This document shows positions 33,736-44,539 of a stretch of 64,000 nt of DNA, in pieces; positions within the stretch are counted from its first letter, which is position 1; every line of letters starts with the position of its first letter. Origin of the DNA: Cymodocea nodosa. Its lineage: Eukaryota; Streptophyta; Magnoliopsida; Alismatales; Cymodoceaceae. A program made the position numbers and the translations under genes. Location of the stretch: assembly GCA_036874045.1 (NCBI GenBank), contig CM072341.1, forward strand, positions 12,412,501-12,476,500, read 5' to 3'. The notes beneath the pieces were generated by a model, which was given only the letters and a program-made list of their open reading frames with translations, ran no database searches and was not told the DNA's origin.

Positions 33736-35689
33736 ATGGCTTTTAACAACAATTTTTTATTTAAAGGGTAGAACTTAAATAGGCCACCACTATTTGACAA
33801 TTCTAATTATGCTTATTGGAAACGTAGAATGACTATGTTTATAAAATCAATAGATTTTAAATTATAGAGCATAGTTAGTAAATCATTTATTATTTTAAAT
33901 ATCTCTCACACTACTTGGTGTTGTTGAGAGAAAGAATAAGTCAATCCAAGAAATGGAAATGACCATGATACTCGAAAATATGATTACACAAAATTTTTAG
34001 GTTGAAGTAGTTAATATTACATGTTATATTATTAGTAGCGTTCACCTAAGGCCAATATTAGATAAAACTCCTTTTGAAATTTGGTTTGGCAAAATTCATA
34101 AAATTTCGTATGTGAAAGCATTTGGCTATAAATGTTATATTTTGAATACTAGTGAAAAATGAGATAAATTTAGAGCCAAATCAGATGAAAGAGTTTTTGT
34201 TAGTTATTTATTTAGGAGTAAAGTCTACCAGATTTATAATAAATCAACAAAAACAATCTAAGAATATCTACATGTTAAATTTAATGAAAATTCTTATTTA
34301 GATTTAAATAAATTTCGTGAGGATAGTGACAGTGAACCTATTCAACTAGAATTTTTACCTGAAATAAATGAAAATGTTGTAGATAAGGTTGAAGATGATG
34401 CATTACCTAATGAAATAGCTAGGTCTTGGTGTTATTCTTCATCTCACCCATAGACCAAGTTATAGGAGATATAAATGAGGGTGTTCAAACTAGATCATTT
34501 AATCTGTGTGCAAAACAAGTTTTTGTTTCTCTAATAGAGCCTAAAATTATTGATGATGCATTATTTAATGAATTCTAGTTTGAAGTTATGTAAGATGAAC
34601 TTAATCAATTCATTAGAAATGATATATAGGATCTAGTTCCACTACTTAAAAATCAATCTATGATTGGTACATGGTGGGTGTTTAATAACAAAATAGATGA
34701 GACTGATCAAATTATAAAAAATAAAGCTAGATTAGTTGCTCAAAATTTTAAATAAGAGGAGGGCATTGATTTTGATGAAACATATGCTCTTATTGCTAGA
34801 TTAGAATCTATTAGAATTTTATTGTCTTTTGCATGTTACATAAATATTAAATTGTTTCAAATGAATGTTAAAAGTGCTTTTCTTGATAGTTTTATAAAAG
34901 AAGAAGTATATATAAAATAAACTCTTGGTTTTGAAAATTTTAAAAATCCTAATTATGTTTTTAAATTAAAGAAAACTTTATATGGTTTAAAACAAGCTCC
35001 AAGATTATGGTATAAATGATTATCTAATTTTCTTATTGAACAAGGATATGTTTTGGGTAAAGCTGACCATACTTTGTTTATTAAGAAAATAAACAATGAT
35101 ATTTTAGTTATTCAAATAGACATAGATGATATAATTTTTGAATCAACTAATGAAAAATTATTTAGGGAATTCTCAAATGACATGACTAGTCAATTTGAGA
35201 TGAGTATAATGGGAGAGCTTTCCTATTTCTTAGGCTTATAGATTAAGCAAGGTAAAAATAGAATTTTTATTAATTAGGAAAAGTATACTCATAACTTACA
35301 AAAAAGATTTGTTTTTAGTGAAACTAAAGTTATGAATATGCTTATGAGAACTACTATAAAATTAGATAGAGATGAGCATGAAAAATCAGTAGATATCAAA
35401 AATTATAGAAGTATGATAGACTCTTTATTGTATTTGATAATAAGTAAACTTGATATTATATTTAGTGTTTGTTTATGTGCTAGATATCAGTTTAATCCTA
35501 AAAAGTCACATCTTGTTGTTGTTAAAAGAATATTTAGATATCTAAGTGGAACTGCAAATTTTGGCTTATTTTATTCTAAGAATAGCTCATTAGACCTAAT
35601 AGGATATAATGATGCTAATTTTACAAGTTGTAAATATGAGAGAAAGAGTACAAGTGACACTTGTCAATTATTAGAAAATTCTTTAGTGT
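33736..35689 (+). pseudogene. Copia gag-pol relic with internal deletion (SIRE/Maximus-like)
   Basis: Gag starts at ATG 33736 (LNRPPLFDNSNYAYWKRRM, FIKSIDF). At about 33925 it jumps straight into the C-terminal integrase (VERKNRSIQEMEMTMI, near 33930), so most of gag, protease and the integrase core are deleted. Integrase tail (ISYVKAFGYKCYILNT) follows. RT is at 34620-35290 ([36 protein letters not shown], active-site IDIDD), then RNase H at 35400-35689 (SMIDSLLYL, KRIFRYLSGTANFGLFYSK). Many TAG/TAA stops. RNase H is cut at 35689 by an Athila-like solo LTR and resumes briefly at 37277. Confidence 0.85.
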
Positions 35690-37271
35690 TGTTTAGAATG
35701 TAAACGTACATAATTCTTAAAGCTTAAATTAACGATTAATGGCATGTTATATGGCTAATCAAATAGGAATTAGGTCAATATGTTCCATTTGCGAAAATTT
35801 GAGGCTTCATTGAAATATATGCATAATTAAAAGGAATTAATGTTAACTAAGTGTCATTTTGGAATTATTGTAAACTATCCCCTAAAAATATTATTAAATG
35901 TTGTTTACACCTGTGTAGTACATGCATTATTTACATAACTCATTTTATTATATGTTTATTTTATTGAACTACGGGACCGAACTAAATCCATGGAGTCATT
36001 GCGTAACTCAACAGAACTAGTCCATTGAGTTAGCAATTAACCTAACGAAATTAGTCTGTTGAGTTATGTTAACTCCATAGACCAATTATTTTATCTAATA
36101 TGTGATTATGAGTAGTTACAAGAATTGCATCGGAAACCTACATTGCATGATTCACGCCATGATCTCTGTCATAGAATGAAGAAGGTATTACAACCATTGA
36201 TGCACAGGAAAGAAGAATCCAACCATTCATTTTGACACCAACAATTGTTATTGAAAAGAAATATAAAAGAATTGAAAGAAATCAATAGAAGAGGGAGGAA
36301 TGAGTTCTCACTATAGAGAGCATTAGATGTTCCTTAAGATATCCTTCTTCTACTACCATTCATCGGAGGTCTGTAGAGCCATTTCCTGAGTTGAGTCAAT
36401 TCTGATCAAACTATGGTGACTGACAATTACTACGAAGGAGTAATTGCATCACAAGAAGGGAATGTTTCTCCACCAAGCATTGAATCATCTCTCAATAAAA
36501 AGATTAAAGCTTTCAACCTTGGTGTCGGGTTGATATTAATTAGCCAAAGAGGAGATCACCTTACAAAAGTCTAGGTTTACAATGTAGTAGGGAGAGGAGA
36601 ACTTGACAGTAAATGATTCAATTTTCAAATGTGCAACCATGTCGCATATAATGTTGGTTGATTTTCAATAGAGAGCACTATCATTCATTTATCATCCACC
36701 TTAAGGAACATTAACATTAACGCTTACAGTTACATATATTCCATGTTTTTCTTATGTATTGTTTGTTTGTGATTGTCAAATATTTTGTATTTATTTTTCA
36801 TTTTAGTATGAAACTATATGACTTTATTTTGGAAACTAGTTAATTTTAAGTCTTTAAAATCGTGTCTTGACTGATTATTATTTGAGATCATTTGGATATT
36901 AACTCTATTCATTGTAAAATCTAAGATAAGTGACAATAAGAGTGTGTAAAGCGAGGTATTTGCATTCTTAGGGATTGCCTAATGGTTGGCTGAATTCAGG
37001 TGCAAACAACTGTAGTAAACTTAAGTCCATAGACTTGTTTATTGAGTTAAGTGATAACTCAATGAAGTGAGAGACTTAATTAGTAGAACACTACCACCAA
37101 CTAAAAGAAACCTAGAAACTAATTCTAATCACTCCTGATGGTTTGACTTATACTTGCACACTTTTACAATAGATGTTGTACACTTGTAGTTAAGTAAACA
37201 AATGAATTTAATTAATTTAAGTCTCATTCAAGAATTGCTTCGTAACTTGAGCAAGACCAACAATTCAAGCA
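35690..37271 (+). mobile_element. Athila-like solo LTR inserted in copia RNase H
   Basis: TGTTTAGAATG start, AAGCA end, TATAAAAG near 36260 and CATTGAGTTA-type palindromes at 36000-36080. It is a diverged, shorter (1582 bp) member of the family at 11186 and 26410. A perfect 5-bp duplication AGTGT flanks it (35685-35689 and 37272-37276), and the copia sequence resumes directly after it. Confidence 0.85.
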
Positions 37272-37276
37272 AGTGT

Positions 37277-38450
37277 CATAGTTTTTTGAAAAAGTTTTGT
37301 TTGTATTTTATCATTACCTTTTGATGTAGTAGATTTAAATTCATATTTGCTAGTTGAAACAAGTGATGCATACCTTTAGCATAGAAGGGTTGGACACATA
37401 AATATGAAATTATTGCATAAATTATCTAGTAAAAGCTTTGTTAAAGGTTTACTAAAGATAAATACTCAAAGGACTTTATGTGCGATGCATGTGAATTAAG
37501 TAAACTTTAGAAAAGCTCTTTTAAATCTATTAATGATATAGCAAGTAAGAGAGTCTCAGGACTTATACATGTGTATTTATTTGGACCTACAAGAACTTTA
37601 AGTCTTGGTGGTAGATGATATGTATTTGTTTTAATAGATGACTTCTCTAGATACACTTGGGTATACTTTCTTACATCTAAAACTGAAGTTTTTAAAAAAT
37701 TTAAGACTTCTTGTAATCTTGTTCAAAATGAACAAGAAATTTCTATTCAAAAACTTAGGAGTGATCACAACATTGAATTTGATAATGATCAAATAGATAC
37801 ATATTGTGTTGAACTAGGCATTGATCATAAGTATTCTTTTCTAAGAGTACTATCTTAAAATAGTGTTATTGAGAAAAAGAATCGATCACTTTAGGAAATG
37901 GCCATAACTATGTTAAATAAACAAAAATTGCTACAAAATCTTTTAACTAAGGTAGTTAACACTGCATGTTACGTTATTAATAGAGTTCATTTAAGACCTC
38001 TTGTTAATAAAACTCCTTTTGAGATCATGTATGACAGGGTTCCAAAAATTTCTTATATGAAACTTTTTTAGATGTAAGTATTTTATTTTAAACACTAAGG
38101 ATAAAAGAGACAAATTTTAAGCCAAAGTGGATGAAAATTTTTTTGTAGGCTACTCAACTAGAAGTAAGGTTTATAGAGTTTTAATAACATTTCTAAGACC
38201 ATAGAAGAGACCCTACATGTGAGTTTTGATGAAAATTCATTTAAGGAGTTAGAGTCTAAAGAAAAACATGTAATAATTGATGATAATGATGAAGATCAAC
38301 TCTTAGAAAATCTAGGAACTACTTTTGAACAATTAGTTGACCAACCTAATGAATGAGGTGATGAAAATCAAGGTGATGATGAGAATAATGAGGAGAATCA
38401 TAAAAATTGACATTATTCTTCATCACATCTCATCACTCAAGTCATCAGTG
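37277..38450 (+). pseudogene. Copia integrase relic
   Basis: After about 20 bp of resumed RNase H the sequence changes to the pre-integrase and integrase of another copia copy: HRRVGHINMKLLHKLSSK (37390), TLCDAC-type finger, SRYTWVYFLTSKTEVF (37650, DDFSRYTWV catalytic D just before), KLRSDHNIEFDND (37755, second D) and the tail RVHLRPLVNKTPFEI (37985). Then an acidic linker (NDEDQLLENL) breaks at about 38450. The order relative to the preceding RT shows rearrangement or a second insertion. Confidence 0.78.
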
Positions 38451-38479
38451 ACACAATTCACCCCCCCTTTTGTAATATA

Positions 38480-39620
38480 ATGATCCTAGAGTTGCTATTT
38501 TTCTTTGTTCCATACTTAGATTAGTAGAACAACATACATTATCTTCTTTAACATTGTTAATAAATTTCTCATTCAATACAACATTTTCTTCATGTAATTC
38601 ATTTGCTAGATCTTAAAGTAAGTCTCCTCAATCTACTATTCTAATGAAATTATGGACAAGAAAACATGCTAAAATAATTTTAACTTGTGTTTCAAATGAA
38701 TATGTCATGTAACCTTGTAAAATTGTAAATTGATGCCTGATCACTCCAAATGTACGTTCAATAACATTTCTTGATTGAGAATGTTTGTAATTGAAATTCT
38801 CTATCGCATTACTTGAACTTGATTTCGATCATATTCTGATGGATGATATCGTGTACCTCGAAATGGAGAAATAAATTCTAGATGATTTAAGAATCCTGCA
38901 TCTACTAGATAATACTTACACAATATACATAACATTTAGCACTTTCTATTATTTATATTTATGTAAACAAATAATGTTAATGAAAGTAATGTCATACTAG
39001 TGACACTTCAAGCCTATGTGGTTAGGAAGTCGTATCTTATAATATCCTTGCATCTACAACTAATCCTTCCCAATCATTAATTACATATGTGATTTCCATG
39101 TCAAAATTACAAGCTACTAATACATTTTTTGTTAATTATTCTTTCCAATTCTTGTATCTAGTATTCTTGTTTATAAATTGTGGCATTGACATGTATACCA
39201 TCAATAGCGCCAATGCAATCCTATATTAAGAACATGTAAAAAATGCATTGTCAAACATCTATGCAAAATACATTCAATGAAATAGAAGAACAACATAATA
39301 TAATTTACATTTTACCATAAAATATGGGTAGACCTTTGGATCATTACGAATTCTACTTGATGTTGATGATGAAGGTTTTGCTATAAGTATATCATGTAAT
39401 CTAATTATAGCATTGACAACCTCATTGAAATATATGTTAATTGTTTAAGCAGATCTCCCAAAATGCTTAGTAGTTACTTTATATCATCGGTTTTGACCAA
39501 CTGTAACAAGAAAAATTGTCAATTTCTCTTTTACACTTGTATCTCAACTATCTTGTATAACTCTTTCTCTTCTAAGCAACTCACAAAATTACATAAAAAT
39601 AGTTTGACTCATGAAATATA
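38480..39620 (-). pseudogene. PIF/Harbinger transposase relic
   Basis: On the minus strand the N-terminal helical part (VKEKLTIFLVTVGQN, NEVVNAIIRLHDI, IRNDPKVYPYF) is followed by the DDE nuclease: DCIGAIDGIHVNA (first D, about 39210), NFDMEITYVINDWEGLVVDAR (second D, about 39080; a G to V change in the usual GSAHD) and YYLVDAGFLNHLEF, FRGTRYHPSEY. The ERTFGVIRHQF segment carries the catalytic E near 38755. Stops and frame breaks are few but present. The neighbouring SANT-like ORF is the usual partner of this superfamily. Confidence 0.85.
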
Positions 39621-40120
39621 TTTTTTGACAGTTATATGATTGGTGAGGTATTGATGAATCTAATAATGTCCTAGTATATCATTCTCCCTCTTTACTATAT
39701 ATTTGTTTAGTAGAATGATTTCTGATCTGTGTAATATTATGTGCAACTACTCCACACATTTGAGTAATTATGTTGCATATCTGTCTTCATCTTTGCCTCT
39801 TTAATCATTGTTGGAAACTTTCATTGTAGTTATCCATGTAGAGAATAACTACATGTAAAAAAACAAATATGTGAAATATATCAAAAATTAACCAAATGCA
39901 AATACCTAATAATAAAAGTAGAGTGCATAATCGATCAATGAAGTCAATAAAGCAAAGAAGGAAGGTACTCAATAATAACAATAATGTTTGAATGCAATTA
40001 ACAACCAACAATAAAGTCCAACTACGAATTATTACAACATTATAGTAAAATGTTCAAAGAGGCATGTTCATAATAGATAGTAGTTCACATTTTTACAATA
40101 TGATGTCTTAACCACTTAAG
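39621..40120 (-). other. Spacer between the two Harbinger ORFs
   Basis: AT-rich; the small minus-strand frame at 39805-40011 (leucine/isoleucine-rich) has no recognised similarity. Confidence 0.4.
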
Positions 40121-41050
40121 TCACATAGCATTAGAAGGTAACCCTAAAAAAATAGCTCTTTTCACAAGTTGTTTTAGCAATTCCAAGTCTAATATTTGCT
40201 CTGCATCTGTAAGACCTTCAATATTAAAGATTTGGGGAATAGCTTTATTTATTTCTTTCCTGAGTTCTGATTTCTTCTCCTTCTCATCATTTTCTGCAAT
40301 CTTCTGCATACTTTTACTTAGTTCATTCATTGATATAGCAATTGATTGAGATGATTCAACATGTGGTTGGACTCTTTTCCTTGAGTTCCTACCAACATTT
40401 TTACTTGTATAAGGGCTTGACGTATTTTCAGCCTCTCCATTATCAAGAAGTATTGGACGAACTTGAGTATTGAATAGAGGAAAGGTGTCCACAAGTTCTT
40501 GGGGATCCACATGTCATGACTCTATGAAATCTTGGGAAACTTGGCTGCTCACTCTAGTTGTCATATTTCCATCAAACATTGTATACAGATCACACATATT
40601 GTACATGACTTTTCCTAGCATGCTTTACATTTTGGATGTTGCTATAAGAAGTAAATGAAGGAGATGACTTATTATATGAAAGTTCAAAGAAATAAATGAA
40701 TGCCACCAAATAAAATATTTCACCTACACAAATTCATCCCAAATTTCTTTAGGAATGTTAGTATGTCCATGGATGTAGTCCTACCCCCATCCACTTTGTT
40801 TGGAAATCTTTGTATAATTTTTATACATTGTCCTCCATGTTTTCATTCTACTTTCTTTTTTTTTTTTTCTCAACATTGGCATTAGTTTTATCATTATATT
40901 CGACAATCACTTTTTGCCATGTCTTAGCTCTAAACTTCCCATCATGTGCTTTAGCATTTCTTTCTCTTATTTCTAATGCTACGATACCTAAAAAAATTTC
41001 ATCTTATCTGATTCTCTAGTTCACGTATTTCTTTTTCTCAAAAGTCATAT
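40121..41050 (-). pseudogene. Harbinger-associated Myb/SANT-like ORF relic
   Basis: Read leftward, 41030-40890 gives a Myb/SANT-like helix region (RERNAKAHDGKFRAKTWQK, VIVEYNDKT). Near 40760 comes NIPKEIWDEFV, then GKVMYNMCDLYTMFDG (40620). The open C-terminal part at 40510-40121 (129 codons) has an acidic/lysine helix and SMNELSKSMQKIAEND. PIF/Harbinger elements encode such a DNA-binding protein next to the transposase, needed for transposition. Introns or frameshifts separate the pieces; terminal inverted repeats were not found. Confidence 0.65.
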
Positions 41051-43182
41051 TCTTGTATTGTGTTCATTAACAAAGCTAGAAATTAGAAAATAAAAATTTT
41101 ATGAGACAAATTTTCAAATGAGAAATTATATTTTGTAGTTATCAAAAAAAATATTATGATAGAAGATTATCATATCTTATTGTTGCCATGCACAAATAAC
41201 ATTATGATTTATGGAAGATTCTCTACATTGAATTCATTAACTAAGACCCAATCAACTTCCAATGGAATGTTATTAAGAACCTGATGATCATATAGAAGAA
41301 TGGGAAAAACCTCACAATTATGATCACTTCTCTCATTGTTACAAAACAAAATTTGAAGAAATCATGAATTGGATGAAAATCTGAGACCACAATTTTTCAT
41401 TATTAGATTGAATGATACAAGGCCACATTTTCTCAAATTAGGACCAAAAGTAGGTTGGATTGATAAACCAAAAGTAGCACCCTACAAAAGAAATAAGTTA
41501 CAAGAATTAACAAATTTATAAAAAGAATATTGACTACCTTGAGTGATCATAAACATAAAAAAGGAATTGTTACTAGCGGTAAAGGTGCATGACTTGTAAA
41601 ATTTAAATCACAATACAATTAGATGAAAGTTGAATAATTGTGAACTACATTATCTTTACATTGAGTTCTACTTCAATAATTCATAATTTGTGCTACACAA
41701 CTTAGATTTTAGCAATTAAACTCTCCTTGGAAAAATTAAGAAGAGCACAATTCAAAAAAAATTACAAAAAAAACTTGGGTTCCATACATGGAAAAATTTA
41801 TGAAACACATGCACTTGCAGAATTGTAGAGATTTGAACTTAGAGTGCCAACTTTCAAAAATTGTATCTCATGTTCTATTGTATGAAATTCATTATTTTTA
41901 ACTATTTACAAAAATATTTAAGAGAGTACTATCACATAAAATTAGTTTTAAGTATGAAAACTAGACAAAATAGATGAATACAAATAATAGAAGTATAAAA
42001 ATTCTAGTGCAAAAAATGACACTCTACTTCAATTTTCAAAAATCATATTTCCTTGCGTACAAGTCTAAAAATTACAAACTTAGTCTTAGAGATAAATATA
42101 CTATATGGGAAAAATATGCTCGCATTCAACCATATACCATAATTGCAACATATGTTAAAGAATGACACTTATGTAGATATGTAATGTTATCACATTTTAT
42201 ATGAGGCCATCACATTCTTATATCCAAAGTTGTAACATACCAAGTGACTACATAGAAAGCACATAAATAAGAAAGAGAAACCACAAATATAAAGTAATAG
42301 ACAAGCTTTCATTTAATAAACCAAGTTTTCACCCATCAAGGATCAAAAATAGTGATGCTAACAAGAACTAAATTTCTTCTTTCTATTTCATTAAAATAAT
42401 TATTACATAGCATAATCTCAAACTCAATAATAATAATAGTATTGATGAGACATTTGAGACTGTCACATAAAACTACTAATTGTGACATAGAGAGTGAACG
42501 TGTCATTATTATAACCAAAGTGTCTAACTTTTGATGAGTGGTGGCCCAACAAAATTATGAACACAGATAAAGCACTTACAATGAATGATAACTGAACAAA
42601 TCTCCTTGTTTTTGTCTTCAATTTGTAATGCATATTATAGTATACATTTTCCTAAACATATGCATTGATATTATGCTAACAATACAAGATCCTCATACTT
42701 ACTACTAACTCACATTTTTAAACAAAAGGCACAAAGAGTTATGAAGGTGTTCTTAAAAATCTTTTAGCTCCAAAGTTTTGTTCCAGAAGCATGAAAACAT
42801 AATATTTAATCTAACAATTCAACAACTCCCATATTAATTTGGTACCAAAAGATGTGAAACCATAAAATTGATCAATGCAAAATTTAGGTGATAATTATAA
42901 AGGAGGTACATTTACCATTTAAAAGAAATAACTTGTATGAAATCTTAACTCTTAAGGCTAGTGACTTCCTAGATCATTCCAAGAAATGGATATGAAGCTT
43001 GAGGAGATGTCATGCTATGGACTTGGCCTCATCAAAGAACATGCACATATTTTGTTATACATAATGTAACAAATAAAAGCAATATCATATAGCTTGTTGA
43101 GTGATCACAAATAAGTAGGAAACTACAAGAATTGAAATTTAATGAATAAATTGTTTTCAACATTGTGACTACTAGATGTATT
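41051..43182. other. AT-rich stretch, no gene recognised
   Basis: May include the right end of the Harbinger element, but no inverted repeat matching the left side could be found by eye. Short frames at 41974 and 42336 show no family similarity. Confidence 0.45.
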
Positions 43183-43317
43183 TGTTGGAGTATTATATTA
43201 TTTTAGATTGGGCCATTTTTGTCTAGTTAGGCATATTACAGCCCAATTACTTTTCTATATATATATATTCATCTTATCAATGAAATCACACATAATTTTG
43301 GGAAATTAACTTTAACA
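43183..43317 (+). mobile_element. Short copia-type LTR (135 bp)
   Basis: TGTTGGAGTATTATATT start and TTTAACA end form a TGTT...AACA inverted end pair. Inside are ATTGGGC/GCCCAAT arms and a TATATATATATA box. A degenerate primer site TGATATCTGACC (43318-43329, compare TGGTATCAGAGC) follows. Confidence 0.6.
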
Positions 43318-43560
43318 TGATATCTGACCTAACTACTATGCCCTCTTTGTAATTATTCAGGTGAACCCTTCTTCTTCTCCAGTGATGGTTCACTAGCTGC
43401 TCTTTTGTCATCCTTTTCATGAAGTCTTCTAAAGATGAATGGACTTCCAAACTTACAATGACAAGAGTCAAGCTTAACCCAAATGATTACCATTTGTGAG
43501 CAAGTGCATTTGAAATTTTCCTTACTACCCACATGTAAAAACATCATCTATGTGATGATC
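43318..43560 (+). pseudogene. Copia gag N-terminal relic behind the short LTR
   Basis: Near 43460-43550 a frame reads TRVKLNPNDYHL-ASAFEIF, fitting the KLNGxNYxxWxxxxxxFL start of copia gag. The rest is lost. Confidence 0.45.
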
Positions 43561-44539
43561 AATCTAACACAACCCAACTCAGCACAACTCAATCCATGCA
43601 ACACCCCCCAACCTAGTTTGAATCATAAAACAAAGCATAAAGAAGAAGATGGACATGAACGAGTATCCATCCAAAGATGTTGATGATTTCGACAAAAACA
43701 AAGCATAAGAACAAAATAATGATTTGCACACAAAGATCAATGGTTGACAAAAAAAATCAACCAGACAAATGCACTTGGGAGATTTTTCAAAGATTTCGGC
43801 AAGGGAGAAGCGAACACACATCAAAGTTTTGGTGAAGAAAGTGATGACAATGCAAGACATACCAGAGTTTCAAGTTTTCCTGCTCAGGTGGAGTTTGGGG
43901 GTGACAAAATCAAGAGTTTTAAGCTTTCCTAGTCAAGGTGGAGGCAAAGTTTTGGGGGCGACAAAATCAAGAGTTTCAAGCAAATTCTAGGTGTTTCGAA
44001 AGGGGGGACAAGGGGAAGGAAAAATTAAAGGATATTTATATCAAGGTAATAGGGGGAAATGTTTTCCCCCCATTTTCCTTATGCACAAATAGGGGAGACC
44101 ATGGGAAATGAATTCCCCCTATTTCTTTTCCTTATGTTTCCCATGGTTTCTCCCTTGCACAAACTCCTCCTTAATTGTTGATTATTGTTGAAAAACACAA
44201 TTCACCTCCTTCTTGTATAGCTTTCGATCCATTTCAAATTGAACATACTTTCTATGTATTTTCTAGTTAAAATCTTCATGAAAGCATATACATAAGTATA
44301 AAAACACACGTTGCACTCATATTTAGAATAAATAGTCTTTCCTCAAGTAATCTTTTTGAAAATTTACTTAAGTAAAACAGTTTCAACTAAACTAGAAATT
44401 CAAACTTTAGAATTGTAATACAACAAAAACCATAAAGCAGGTAATATGATTTTTCTGAAAATATATAAAACAATTAAAAGTTATTAAAAATAAATAGGTT
44501 ATAGCTAAGATGGACTAAGATTGAATTTTCAAAGCATTT
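43561..44539. other. Low-complexity and hairpin-bearing spacer
   Basis: Holds a direct repeat of GACAAAATCAAGAGTTT (near 43904 and 43960), a long inverted repeat (44093-44156) and a copia LTR-like tail (ACACAATTCACCTCCTTCTT, near 44195). No gene. Confidence 0.45.
44093..44156. repeat. Imperfect inverted repeat
   Basis: GGGAGACCATGGGAAA (about 44093-44109) pairs with TTTCCCATGGTTTCTCCC (about 44138-44155), with AATTCCCCCT in the loop; the arms match except for one or two positions. Confidence 0.75.

Noticed and set aside
43744-43990. Overlapping short plus-strand frames
   Set aside because: No similarity recognised and they span a local direct repeat (GACAAAATCAAGAGTTT).
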